The notes under the pieces: generated by a model
The model's input: only the letters and a program-made list of their open reading frames with translations
What the model was told of the DNA's origin: nothing
Database searches by the model: none
Program-made: the position numbers and the translations under genes
In this document: positions 26,201 through 40,534 of the stretch, one piece after another
How the letters are laid out: the number at the start of each line of letters is the position of its first letter
Position numbering within the stretch: the stretch's first letter is position 1
Assembly (NCBI GenBank): GCA_945859605.1
Contig: OX243816.1
Span: 26,313,699 to 26,377,698 of the forward strand
From: Lumbricus rubellus
Taxonomy: Eukaryota; Annelida; Clitellata; Crassiclitellata; Lumbricidae
Length of the DNA stretch: 64,000 bases
Direction of reading: 5' to 3'

Positions 26201-29200
26201 CATATTCGCATGGTGTCGTGCAAGCCACAAAGAACGATTGCTTAACAAAACTACTATTACTGTCAACTGTGTTTACTGGCCTTTGACATAATTATTTGAT
26301 TAACCTTTTCGTTACTGCCCCCAGTGGGAACCGCCGTACTAACGCCATAGAGATGCATTTATATTAATTACTAGCTGGGGTAACCGGCGTTGCCCGGGAA
26401 ATTTAGGAATAGACCCGCTCAGGCCACAACCAAACCACACCCCACCTCCACCCAACCCCGTACAGCACCCCTTCCATCCGTTCCCGCTTCACCCCTCCAC
26501 CCCATCCTCACCACACCCCCACCTCCACCCCAAAACCCCCACCCCACCCCGTACACCCACACCTCCACCCGCCCCCGCTTCACACCTCCACCCCTCCACC
26601 TCACCCACCCCCACCCTCACCACACCCCGTTCACCCACCCCATGCCACTCATTTCACCCACCCACACCACACCTCCACCCCACCTTGTACACCCCACCCC
26701 CTTCCATCCATTATTTATATGTATTTATTTATATGTATTTATATTAATTATTATTATTATTATATTATTAAGATTTTTTTTTTTTTGAATTTTATCTGAA
26801 TATTTTATATATACATCGTATATATTAGCCAATATATATATTATATATAAATATATTATGTATTATGTGTTTTTATTTATATGTATTTATTTATTTATTT
26901 ATATGCATAATTATATGCCACCGTAGAGATGTATTTTTTACCATAGATATGTATTTTTTTTAGCATAGACATGTATTTCTTTATAAAGTGCACTTGTTGA
27001 CAACCAACGACATCTCTACACACTGCTAAGGGGTCTTCACACAGTACTAGGAACACATTATAACTCATTCCTTATATCCCGGCGCCGCGCCGGTATACGT
27101 ACGGCGGCATGTTTTAATATCCCGGCGCGGCGCCGGGATACGAGGCGAAAAGGTTAAACAAAATTCTGATTACATATTTATAAGGCCTTTTGGAGGCTTT
27201 TAAATTTTGCTTTAAAAACTTTCCATTCTAAGATGATTAAAAAAAAAAACTACACCCAGACAGCATTACAAGGCTAGTGTTCGAACAAATAAGCCACCAG
27301 GCATCTGCTTATAACCTGGTTTTATAGAGCAACATTACAATATTGTAAACAGCAATGTATCATAAACAGCCCATGTTGTCTAACAGAAATAATTTAACGC
27401 TGATTTTATTGATCTTTGATGAAACAATTTGACTTCTGTAAGAATTAAATTCACCATTACACTAGTTACACGAAAGTCAAACTTTAGAGGCCTCACTTGG
27501 AAGTCACAATATGCGTTTTGAGCATTTGTGAAAAGCTGTAAGCTGAATGTGTCCGCCAATCAGTTTCCAACAGTTCATGAACATTATGTCAACTTTGCAA
27601 TAAAGTTTGACTGCACTATCGTAACACTCCTCAAATGCGTACGAGTAGTCATTTTATCAATATTAAAAGCAGTTCAAAAATTACGTGTAATGAATGTTGT
27701 ATTCAACAGTTAGACAAATCAACATAATAAATTTTTCTGTGCTGCCTGGATACAGCCTCAGGGTAAACAGGTTCCAAGTTGCATAGAAAAATGGATATTA
27801 CATTTTCACTCTCTTTAAAACATGCATTGGGCAATCAATGGGCATGTCAGTTTGGACACTTAAAAAATTCTTTGCTATTAAAGCTACCCAAAAGCTAGCC
27901 TACAAGCTACACAACTAAAAATCACATGAGGTAGAACTGCTGATCCATTTTTCTTCTATTCATTCTTCATCTATTCTAAAGTTGATCAAATACGGCAACT
28001 CTTCAGTCTTCCAGTCTTCTTTACCACAAACAGTCTGCCCAATGTTTTACTTTGAGACCCTAAACATTCACTTTATTATTCTAAACGCTAAAATGTAAAC
28101 CAGCACATCAACGATAATAATTACTATACAGGTAATGTATGATATACGGTAATGTAGGTTATCATGCATGTGTGAGGTACTCTGAGGGTGTTATATAATA
28201 ACTCAGATACATCCACACACACAAATGCCATCACAGAAACAGCAATGTGTAGCCCCACGATATAAGTTTGGCTATGTCAATGGGTATATATATATCTCTC
28301 TCTCTTTATTATACACGCACATAATATAATATGTTATTAAACTGGCATTTACAACGTGCCTAAACAACAAGAATATTACCCAAAAGCGTGCTACAGGAAA
28401 GTCCAATCAAAATAAATCATGAACAAAGAGGTCTCATGGTTATTTTTCAATGCAATAATGCTAAAGATATGCAAATACATAAATATATAATTATATACCA
28501 TATACATATATAATGATACTGTTAACTTATTATTATGCCTTTTGGCTGAACTGTCTTTCATTCTAATGATAAATCGGTCGTCTGTTGGACACAAATGTTT
28601 CCTCTGCACAAGCAATTAATCACACAAGCTTTCATGATAAAAGATCATCCTAGAATGAAAGATTAATACAAGAAGAGAGGCCACCAAAATAAATCTCCTA
28701 TTTCTTATCATGGGACTCATTTCTGATCCACAATGCTGGTGTTCACATATAACAGACACAATCTAAGGAATTTCTTAAATTAATGCACATGCACAGGGTG
28801 GGCAAAAAAAGTAATCCCTACGGCATTTGTCAATATTTTGGACAAAAGTAAGAATTTTTAATCAGATCTTATAGGCTCAAAGCAGCAATTCATATCTACA
28901 TACAATAGTCAGATTTAACCATAAACTTTCAAACAGAGCAAAAGTTATATCACTGTTAGTGAGTCCACCCACTGTCTTTTAAGGATTCAAAAAACATAAC
29001 GCAACAAAAAGTCACATCTGAAATAAGGATGTCGTTATCAAATAAACTTAATATTGCCAGATAAATGTTATTATTATTATTCAGAAAAGAAAAATGTTCC
29101 AGCGTGACATCATTTAGCAAGATGACTTCAAGTCGACAATAAAAAAAATTCAGATTCAGAATTTTGTTTACTAAAACAATAAAACTGAAATTTATAAAGC

Positions 29201-32200
29201 ATTAAAATGGCCAAGGTGTCAGAGGCAGACAAAATGCATGTTCAGACATTTCATGAGCAGGGTCTTGGAGCTAAGCTATAATCACCACTTACTCTGATCA
29301 ACAGCAAGTGCAGAGAAATTAAGAGTTAAATGAGATTAAGAAGCATGCTGTTGATGAAAGATCAGCTCAGTGTCGATATTATTGTCCTGGTTTCATTCAG
29401 AGGAACCACTACTGGTCCCAAATCTACATATCTGAGTCTGGTGGATCATTATTAGCATGGAGAGCTATGCTGGATAAATGCCATATAATCTGTGGCAAAA
29501 AGCAAAAGCGTTAAGAGAATTGATGGTCCTTTGGAGTTGCTATTGGAAGATTTACCTCTGGAGCACATCAACAAGGTCATTAAGAACTTTACAAAGATAC
29601 ACAGAACAAGTTTGGACACTGGTAATTAATAGACACATTGAAGACAAGTTGTGAAGCAATTTATCAAGTTTGTTTGATAACAATTATTTGATAATCGGTT
29701 TTTTGCAACTTTTTGCTGTGTTATGTTTTTGGATCGTCAAAAAACAGTAGGTGGACTCGCTAAAATCTCTATAACTTTTGTTCTGTTAGACATTTTGAGG
29801 ACATATGTTTGTTGTGCGCAAATAGGAATTGCCCTTACGCCTGTAAAATTTGATTTAGAAATTCTTACTTCTGGCCAAAATATTGGCAAACTCCTTAGCG
29901 GATTACTTTTTTGGCCCACCCTATATATATAACTTTATTTCCTCAAAGATCTCCAGTTTCAGACACTTAATATCCTCAAAAGTACATTGGTTACATCTCC
30001 AGATTAGTTTTAGCTGTCCTTATGTAAAAGTTGCTTCATGGTCAAGCACTGAGTCTGCATGCTGACGTGCATATTCCACTCTTACAAACTGGACGAACTT
30101 CAGATCAGCTTACTTTATATTGATAGGCAGCTGGTTTTCATCCCAAAATGTGGTTTCCATCCATCTCATCTGTGGAATTTCCCACCAACAGCTTTGCAAA
30201 AACATTCTCTTTAACTTATCTCATTTTGCAAATAATTAATTGAAGACTTTGCTGTCATAGTGTCACTACCTTGTCTTGTGAATTCATAAATTTGCTCTAT
30301 ACTGATTAATAATAAAAATAAATAATATACATGAAACGTGTATATACAGGCCTATAATATAATTGTATATACATAATCATTATACGTTAGAGGTCTAAAA
30401 CAAAAACTAAGCAAGCAGTCAAAGACATTAGGCAACAAGCACTGGTCAATGACCAGTCAGAAATACAAAGTGCTGCCATTCCAAGTGAACTTAGTGAAGG
30501 TCAACTAGTGTAATGTAAGCATATAGCAATGTAGTAGAACTTAGAATACTGTTAATGCCAAAACGTTTTGAAAAGCAGTTAAGGCATTCAGCATCAACAG
30601 ACTCTGAGAACAATTCCTCAAAAGACAGAACCGCTGAATAGTATTTTACCTGGACATCTTTAGTTCCTCACTATTTATAAGTGAAATCTTTCATATGAAT
30701 ACTATAACTAATATAACTACACAAATTAATAATAATACTACTAATAATAAGATTTGTCATTCTAAACATGAATAATCATGAACCTGTACTTATACATATG
30801 CATGAACTCACCAGAGTTTTTTAATCCTGATGCCAGACACACAAAAAAGACACAGACAAGGCATTAGAATAAAAGCAGATGGATCGAGCATAGATCCCGC
30901 ATCAGTTAAGTCACTTGATCCAATGACATTATCCGATGGTTGCTCATTTAAAATTGACAAATATCCCATGTTATCCCAGTGACAGAAGTAAATAAAACCA
31001 ATTCACTGACTTAAACTGACCAACAAAAAAAAAGATATTTTACTAATCTAATCTGTCAAGTTCTGTGAAGCCATTCTCTAACACACAAAGAAAGCACCAA
31101 TAAATAGCAAAACCAAAGCAAAAACCTTCCGGAAAAATTTTACAATGTCAATCCAGTATCTCAAGCTCAGATGTATTGAACAGGAGATAATTATGAAAGC
31201 TGGATAACAACTGGCATAAAATGACAAACTTTCAGAGGCTGGCCATAGGCCAAAGAAAACTAAAGGTGTGCTTCTGGTAACAGGGTTTCAACAATTGGTC
31301 AGGTAGGGAACTACTTTTATTTGATGAAGTACTACCAAAATTACGCCAATGCCCATTTATGCACAAAGGTACATGCTGCACCAAAGTACATATTCGATGA
31401 GTATTAAATGTTTAGTTGCTATGTCTAGACATTTGTTTCTTAGTTTTACAAAAGTGGAACTGCTGGCCGCATGGTAATGAGCTCGAGCACTAATGTCTAG
31501 AAACTAGTAGCTTGAGTGTTGTTGCTAAAAGAGACCTGTTGCTATAGGGAAGATAATTGTTATGGAGAATGACTGCTAAGGTAGGTGGTTGTTAAGAAGA
31601 GTGGTTGCTAAGGCAGGTGGTTGTTAAGAAGAGTTGTTGCTAAGGCAGGTGGTTGTTAAGAAGAGTTGTTGCTAAGGCAGGTGGTTGTTAAGAAGAGTGG
31701 TTGCTAAGGAAGGTGGTTGTGAAAGGGGCTGATTCTGATTTTTAAATTGGTCCTAATGAGGATGACATGGAGGCTGCTTGCTACAAAGGTTGGTTGCTAA
31801 TAAATCTGGTTGCACATAAAGGGAGTTGGTTGTCAAGTAGGCTGGATGCTAGGAAGGCTGATACTGACCTTGAGAATGGCTGCTAATTAGGCTTAACTTG
31901 TTAATCCCCCATGATAATATGGACCTGTGGAAAAACACAGGAGAGTAACCATGAGAAAATTCCCCCTTACAAGCTCATTACCCCTACCGCCAACAGTTCA
32001 ACTTCTGTAAAACTGACCATGGGAATTTATTAGCGCTTCAATTTAACATTCCATTATTTACATCGAAAGGCCAATAGTTTTCGAACGTCGTCTGCTTAGT
32101 GAGCAAACGCATCTCAACTCTGCACCAATTCTACTGCAATTCTGCATCTCCAGCATACAGAGGTTTACTGCATGTGAAAATACAAAAAGAATTGCACAAA

Positions 32201-35200
32201 ATCCTATTTCTCACATGAAAACAGGATATTTGGCCGTGCAATCTGTAACACACCATTACTTTTTGGCTTAAGATGAAGTGAGAAGCTGCAGATGATTATG
32301 ATGAGTCTGTTTAATTTAATTATCACTGACTGTGAGAGGGATAATGCTGATGTGATACTTAGCACAAGTTGTGCCAACTTGCAACTTACCCTTCACGATG
32401 GTAACTGTCATCATTGTCTATATCGCTATCTTGAAGATCAAAGACTTGAGAAAATTTACCCTGAAAAAAAGAAATCAGCTGATAATTTAAGACACTTCAA
32501 CTGCAATGCGTTCCAATGTAATAAGACAATTTCAACCAACATCCACAATGCACAAGTTATCAACAAAATGCAAAATTAGCACTTCAATGTGATTTGAATG
32601 CTCAAGAAAGCTGAGATCTTTGCAATCTGTACATGATAACTCTGGCATCTAAAATAAATGAGTATAAAAACCTGCACAAAATCATTTCAAAACTCAAAGA
32701 CTACGTAAGGAAGTAAGTAAGTAGCCATTATTTGCATCTGACAACTTGTGCACATGCATAACTGGCTCCAGCAATGCAGACTAAAAGAATTTGAATACAC
32801 AATCATGCGCAACTCACCCAGCATCCAACCAAAGCCGGTGAGAAGCATTAACATCATCGGATGGGGCAATCATCTGAAAGTTGAAATCTTTTTTTCTCAA
32901 TACACCTGTTTATATTGTGTCAATGGAAAGAAGAAGAAGAAGAAGCTTAGTGCAAGGTTGTTGTTACAATACCTGATGATCTTCATCGACAAGCAGCACC
33001 TGACAACGTTGGCAGCGAAGAAGCGACTGCGTGTGGAGCATGATCTTGTGGATCAATTTGGCGACATTGCTCTGCTCCTCGAAGATAAGCCACGCGAGAT
33101 CGAGCAGAAGCTAAGAAGTCCACAGCAATTCATTGCTTCACATGCAGCACAGCAAATCACAAAAATACATAATAAAACGTACTGTACTCCTATCGCAGCA
33201 ATTCATTGCTTCAGATGCAGCACAGCAAATCACAAAAATACATAATAAAACGTACTGTACTCCTATCGCAAGCCCAAGCAACCAATGCCGATAGGAAAGC
33301 CACGATAAGCACAAACATCACATATTCATTAGATTATATTATATTATATTATAATGCCATTTTATAAGATGCAAGACTGCAAGTGCACCAGACACTGTTG
33401 GTCATGCAATTGGTATAACAAAGAATATACCTACTTACTTACTTCCTCTAATAATCATTATTATCCATGACCAGCGCATTTCTGCAGTTGCTGTACAGTT
33501 GAATGGGAATCAATTATCTGAAAATTACGAAGCACAAGTTGACTGGCGGCCAAGTTTACGGTCAGTCGATTCTCGCTTCAGTCAATGTCTGGTCCAGTCA
33601 TGTCTGGTCCAGTCATGTCTGGTCCAGTCATGTCTGGTCCAGTCATGTCTGGTCCAGTCATGTCTGGTCCAGTCATGTCTGGTCCAGTCATGTCTGGTCC
33701 AATCATGTCTAATCCAGTCATGTCTGGTCCAATCATGTCTGGTCCAGTCATGTCGGGTCCAGTCATGTCTGGTCCAGTCATGCAGTCGATCAGTGACCAA
33801 CTTCATCGGAGTTAGCGCTGATGCGGAACTTAAAGTGAAAGACCATCATTGCCAATCGTGCAACTCTCAGTGCTATGACAAATCCAAATGACATTGACTC
33901 TTAAAGAGAAGAAGAGCCTGCAGTGCCTCCTTCATCTACATTTGTCTTGACTATTGCAACACCAATAATGCTTGAGCTGCATAATGAGCAGGAGAGGATT
34001 GAAGTAACTTGCGAGTGTGTAGAATGCATTCGTCTGATTTACTTCCAATGCATTGAAAATTGACGACATTACATGAATGGTTAAAAGTCTGAACAGGTTC
34101 ATAACACGAAATTAGTCAGTCAGACAAGATAAGCAAGAACTTTGAAAGGAGTGAGTCTTAAGTTCAGATCTCAATGGCATCAAAGAATTTATCTGAATTG
34201 CAAGTCCAATGCTAGTCCTCCTCCTCTCTTCTCTTTTAATTTGCTTCGCTTAACATTTAGCAAAAAGGCAATCAACACTAAATTCAGGACCAGAATCTCA
34301 TCAGCTCAGCACCACAACTTAAATTTCTATACACCATAATCACATGTTTACAGTTTATTATACGACCAGATTATAGTCTTGATAAATAAACTGTGTCAAG
34401 CAAACTATCCCTGAAAGTCACTAATATCGCTCTTAATGTGTGACCTTTAACTATGTCCCAATCTGCAATCACCATTTATATCTTCTGCCCTTGCCTTTCA
34501 CCTCTGCAGGTGTCCATAGAAAGGTGTTAACTTGACTTTGCATTCAAGAAGTAGCAGTCTGTCTTTCACGACCGGTAATCTGCTCTTCTAATGGACAGCT
34601 CAACATCATTTCGACAGACTCTTATGTTATGTTTCTTAAACTTTATCACCTTGCAGAGTACTCAACATTATCATAAAGAAGCTAAATGTCTAAAGTTGTG
34701 ATCACTATAAATGATCATGAAATCAATCATGAAATCAATTTGCTAGTCAATTTGATCGGCATGCCAAGAAACTCAAATCCTCAGCTCAAAAGATTATTTG
34801 TCATCTATCATATCTGCCGTTATCTATTGTCACATCCTACGCTGCTATAGAAATTACACAAAATTACTTCCTGCAGTAGCAATCTAAGGAAACCTGGGAA
34901 ATTTTTTAACTCATATTATACAGAGAGGGACAAAATATTAGATTTACTCATTCTTAGAAGCTCATGGAAAGAAACAATAGTTTTGATAAAATTGGAAAAA
35001 ACAGTGGCTTCTAGCAAGAATAAAGCTATTTTCATCAACAACTAACAAGATTCCCAAATGAATCTGTAGGTGTTGAATTAAATATTAATATACCAAATAT
35101 ATTCAAGATTTAATCACCTCAGAGTAAAAAAAGGTGTTCCATAAATTCTGGCCTTGCAAGTGAGAAAATGTATAAACGCAAGTATAAGTAGCAGCTAAAT

Positions 35201-38200
35201 ATATCACACACACACTTCATCTGACAAGACAAATGTTTGAACGTCGTGCAGATCTTTCAGTCAAGTGGTTATGTACACAGTGAACAAACAAAAGTGTGAT
35301 GCTAATTTTTGCTACAATTTTAGCAAGTTAATTGTTAGGAATAAGGATTAATCATGATATTAAGTCAGAAAATTTAAATATTATTAATTCATTCAAACAT
35401 TCGTGCTATGAACTTATATAGCACCCATTTAAGAAACCTACTCAGGCACGCTCCCAGCCCAGCCACGGCAAAAGAAAACAGACTTGAGAGATTTAAGAAA
35501 CAAAGTTTGATTGGTGCGATGTAATAAACACAGCTTTGTGATGGGCCTACAATCGAGAAAACTTGGCGTTGCCTGGCAGCTAAGCGAGTCCATGGAACTA
35601 GGAGCCCCCCTGCTAGCAGAGTGAAGAGCTGACACACCTCAACACCAGAGACAGAGATCACGTAGGTAAGATGGAGGACCAAGGATGCAGCATGAAACCA
35701 GAGCAGTAATCCAATACAAGATACGTCGAGCTAGAGGTATATATACATATATTTATTTATATATATATAATTATATATATATAATTATATATATATATAT
35801 ATAAAATAAAGAAACAATTATTTTGCAAATGTTGGCAAAACAGTGGCCTCTAACAAACCCAAGAGTAGAGGTATCTAGACAATGACATTTATATAATTAT
35901 ACATATATTATACATGAACAAACAACGCACAAATATAGTATAATGCAGAGTGTCCAAGAGCCGAACTGCAGGCCATTTCTATCCAGAGCTTTGTTTAAAG
36001 GCTAGACAATGTGAGGATATAACTTCCTTTCATCATTTTTAAGTTTAAATGAGTTTTCTGTGATGCTTGTGACTGATAATGAAGATTGAAATTCTTATAT
36101 TTTTAAAGCCTAATTTGACTGCTTGCAAAATGCATACGTTTTTATTCAGTTAAATTGCAAAAAATTATTCTGGAGATAAAAATATTCTGGGGATGGGCTC
36201 ATCAAGCCATCCCCCATCCCTATACCATATTTCTGAAGAACATTGAACACCCAGGCCCACCACTTGTCAAATATTGCAACCGACCCACCATGAAAAAAGA
36301 TTTGACACTCTGGATTTAATATGCAACACAGGTAAACAGTAAAAGTTGCATGGAGCACATGGAAGTGCACAGAAATGTAAAAGCCTGTATCTGAGTCTAA
36401 CCACTGCAGAGTACACATATTTCCTGTCCATAGATGTATCTGTCTGTATTGAATGTCTGTCTGTGGCCATCTGTCTTATATCAAAAGCAGAAGTTGATTT
36501 ATGTTTTGATTTAACTTACCTTCTCCCCCTTGCACCTCATCCTACTTTATTAATACTAAAGTAGGAAAGGGTTTTATTGCAGGTGGCACGGTCTCAGTTC
36601 CATTACAGAGCTACCTCACTGTATCCCATGAAAACTTTAATCAATTAATTTGAGCTTGATTTGAAATGATGAGGTGACCTTGATGTCGTCATCGTAACCA
36701 TAGAGATACTGAAGTTCTTGGCAAACTGACCATACAAAGATGAAAGCAGGTGAAACATGATGGACATCATGCCAATGATTGATGATGACGATGATAATCG
36801 CTTCATTTGATGGTCATTACCTGATTCCGTCTGTTTTCGAGGATGGATCTTTCGTACATCTGCGCATTATTTATTCCAATGCCACAAAATGCAAGGTAGG
36901 ACTTAAAGACCTGCAACAGAAAGACCATTGTTGGGATCTTATACCAAATGACTAAATGCTACTAAGTGGCCTTCACCAATTGCAGCACAGACACTGCAAG
37001 ACAATGTCAATTCAAGCTGAGAAAAATAATGGCCAATGACGGCTAATGTTTTGGTGTTGAAGAGCACACAAGACACTTTATTCGATGGCATCTGCTGTAG
37101 GTTAGCAAACGTTAATAATCTTGTATATCCATTAAGCTGCACCAGACAATAGATGCTGAACTGATTGAAGCTGAAGCAGCTGACATCGTGCTCCAATAAA
37201 CCAGGAAGTCGTGCACTACTGGTAAATTCGAGTGTCCACAGAAAATGAAATGCTGAGTTCTTGGGTGATGTGAGAGCTTATTGCATTGTGGTTTACCATT
37301 GAAAAAGGTGACACAGGCAAGAGCAATCAAAGAGATATTCAACAAAATCCTCATTACGAGGATGTGCATGTGCGACGTGCGTGTGTGTCTACAATGTTCC
37401 ACACGGCTTTTGTTACCAATAAAGTACATATCATCGTGCAGCACGCACTCTGGTTGCAATAGCACAACAGCTGAATAGAAAGAATGGCCATCTACTACTG
37501 GATCTCTTTTATATAAATATAACGATGTACAAGTACATCACATGCAACATGTTTATCATTTCCATATTTTACAAATTATACGTCTCAGCTTTTTACATGT
37601 GGACAATAGTAGTGTCTTATATAAAGAAATGAGCATATTAAGGTATTTAATAGCTAACTGCAGCCCTATCTATCAATATATTATGCTTGGGTCCTTTCAG
37701 TTTTGTCATGCATAGAACGAAGTACTTACCATCTAAAAAATGATGACAAAGAGCCAAAGTTTCAATCTTTACTTTCAAAATAAATATCTAACAATTATAA
37801 ACCATAACAACGATCAAATGTTGAAAAGATTTTTTCAAATGAGCATAATACTTAATTTTAGTAAGAACTTCATCTTTTGTAGGCATTTGATATTAATGAT
37901 CATAGGTGTAAAAAATTATAGAAACAGAATAAAAACGGGAAAACATTTTTTTAATGGAAACAAGCGACAAAAAATGAAATGAAAAATTAATAAATAAAGT
38001 TATAAAAAAATGAGATGAAAAATAATTCAAATTAAATTTTAAAAAGTACAAAATACACAAAAAATAAAGTAATTAATTGCAAAATGGCATAAAATTCTAT
38101 TTTAACTAAAAAAATAATTTCTAGCAAGTATTTGCCAATAATTGCCATATATTTTCAGCCACTGACAAGCAATTTGCTTATATGAGTTTCACTATTTGTG

Positions 38201-40486
38201 TCTGGTGAACCCATCTCTAGAGGTCTGTCAGTGCGAAGTATGTCCTGAATTAAAATTTTTCCCCATTTTAGTGTCACAGCGTCTTATATAAAAGAGTGAC
38301 ATATAGTCCGGAAAATATGGTATTGTAGCCAAGAATGGCAGAATATAATAATAGAGTTGAGCTAAGTTGCCATCAAGAACAGAAGCAGCCTGAAAGGACA
38401 GCAGCAGCAATTATAGCAGCAGCAGTAGCAGCAGTTATAGCAGCAGCAGTTATAGCAGCAGCAGTTATAGCAGCAGCAGTAGCAGCAGTTATAGCAGCAG
38501 CAGTTATAGCAGCAGCAGTAGCAGCAGTTAGACAGTCTGCTGCATAGCTAAGGCCAGCTAATGCTGTTGATCTAGGCCAGACTCCTACTGAGAAGTAATG
38601 TCTGCCAATGACCAGAGAAACCAGCAGTCATGGACTATTGTCAAAGAAGATTCATTGGTCTTTGCTAGCAGACATCATTTCATCTCATCACTAGAAGACC
38701 ATCAGTGACGTAAGAGTCTGACAGCAGGTCACAGCCACTATGCCTCATCACCAGACCAATCGTGCCTATCTGCCTGGCAACATTAGTGTCAGCTGCTTTC
38801 AAACATTACTTTTAAGAGCATAAACCAACAGAGAAGTGCACTTAACAAGGCAACACACACACACACACATGCACACACACACACACATGCACACACACAC
38901 ATAAGGAGGGACGGCAATCCTCGAGACTTTATTGCCACTAAGTGCCGAGAAAGACTAGGATACACACAAGCAGCCGATGACAGCAATGCCCTGGACAATG
39001 TTAATTACAATGCAAGTGATAATAATGTAACAGGAACCAGCGTCCGTCAGTCTGTACAGAAGAACCCTCTCAAACGCGCTGATAATGACAACAACAATGA
39101 TGATAAAAGTACTTTGCAATCTAACAACTACCTCAATAAGAATGAGAGACATTCTAGTCACTGGAATGTTGGCAAGACATGTTGTGTTAATGTCTAGTGC
39201 TTTAGTCAATTTAAGTCCATCATTACATTCAGTTGTTCATTGTTTAAGAAGTGAAAGACTGAATTTGGTGATACACTGGTTACCATTGGTTACCATTGGT
39301 TACGATTGGTTACGATTGGTTACGATTGGTTACCTTTTCGTCATGTTCATTGAATGGTTCATCCTTTGAGCTGGCCTTGTTTATCGCCTGAGCCACACCA
39401 ATCACTTCTCCATTGAAGTCTTTAACAGGCATGCACAGGATACTTCGCGTCTTGTATCCAGTCAACTGGTCAACGTCCTTGTTAAAACGTGCATCCTAAA
39501 CATACATGCATAAGAATATTAGTCACAGCAGCAGCAGCAGCAGCAGCTGCAGCAGCAGCCTAATTGATAATGGCATCATGCAACTATGATGCCAGTGGGA
39601 TAAATATCATGTAAAAGATAGGATCAGTCCTAGTCAGTAATTTCCGAAGTCTTTATCAGTGATAATTCTTGGAGATGTCACCTTGCGATATATTGTCATT
39701 CAGCAATTCTAGCCACAAATAGTTTTATGGCTATTTAAAAATCTTCAAATCCTACAAATCCAGAACAAAACCACTGAGCAATTTGGATGAGATGAAGTCA
39801 AGTAAGAGATGTACATCATCCCAGGAATGGAAAAACGATAATTAATCAGAAATCCGATTTTCTGTGTTAAAAGCGATTATTGGATTTTACTGTTTACAAA
39901 CCAATAATAAAAATAATTTTTGAAAATAATTTTCGAAAATATTCATGCATTTGTACTGACTATAAGCTTAAATGTTGCCGTGAGAACAAACTACATGCAA
40001 CAAATAAACAGCAGGTGCAAATGATGCATTAGGCCTAAAAAAATCTTGTGTTTCCGGTAACAGAGCTAAAAAAATTGGGTAGGTAGGTCGGAAAAAATTT
40101 ATATTTTGGTAAAATATTTTTGGTAAAATATTTTTATGCAGTGACTATCCAAAAAAGTATATAACCCCACTAGTCTTTTTTGCACAAAGGTACACGCTGC
40201 AACAAAGTACGTGTTCTAAGCAAGTATAAACTGCCTATTTTCCAACTGTCTGCACCTAGAACTGCTCTAGAAGACAGTCCTATTAATTTCAATTTGTTGA
40301 CGTATTTTCTGTTATGTCAATACAAATGTGTAAGAAAAAAATTTAATTTAAAATTTTTTTTCTAAAAAATATTTTTTAAAAATAAAAATATTTTACAAAA
40401 TTATTTGAGTCGCGGCAATAAAAGAGGGTCGGTCGGGTTACCGGAAACACAACAATTTTTTTAGGCCTTATTACCCACAGTCTGTG

Positions 40487-40534
<48 letters not shown>

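Larger units (their letters stand above)
23410..32389 (-). other. PDE intron 5 (9.0 kb), transposon-rich
   Basis: GT-AG. Holds a SINE, hAT-like MITE, giant inverted repeat, TTAA-flanked element with a nested C-rich element, Tc1-like element, decayed MITE and a 36-bp minisatellite, each listed separately. 27160-28790 and 29930-31260 show nothing recognisable. Confidence 0.85.
32709..33445. repeat. 16-bp inverted repeat bracketing exon 4
   Basis: GGAAGTAAGTAAGTAG at about 32709-32724 and its reverse complement CTACTTACTTACTTCC at about 33430-33445 flank exon 4. The spacing (about 700 bp) would let the pre-mRNA fold and loop out the exon. Confidence 0.85.
33111..36820 (-). other. PDE intron 3 (3.7 kb)
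   Basis: GT-AG. Contains a ~74-bp tandem duplication beside the exon 4 acceptor, a 15-bp minisatellite (33585-33782), a tail-bearing repeat (35380-35700) and TA-rich runs (35740-35803). 33900-35380 and 35950-36820 show nothing recognisable. Confidence 0.82.
36911..39333 (-). other. PDE intron 2 (2.4 kb)
   Basis: GT-AG. Contains a (GCAGCAGTTATA)n repeat, a (CA)n tract, and the 10-bp array at the exon 2 donor. A small piece of a CCGTATTTTC-type element is near 38300. 36920-38150 has no recognisable feature. Confidence 0.82.

Noticed and set aside
25850..26286. Frames with PLQEAP or GGPPGG repeats
   Set aside because: Generated by the GGAGGGGGC minisatellite; no conserved domain.
26390..26788. 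Proline/histidine-rich frame; also 40535-41172 glycine/tryptophan/valine frames
   Set aside because: Composition artefact of the C-rich elements.
33499..33891. 130-residue repeat protein (CLVQS units)
   Set aside because: All six frames are open because the 15-bp repeat has no stop in any register; it is a minisatellite.
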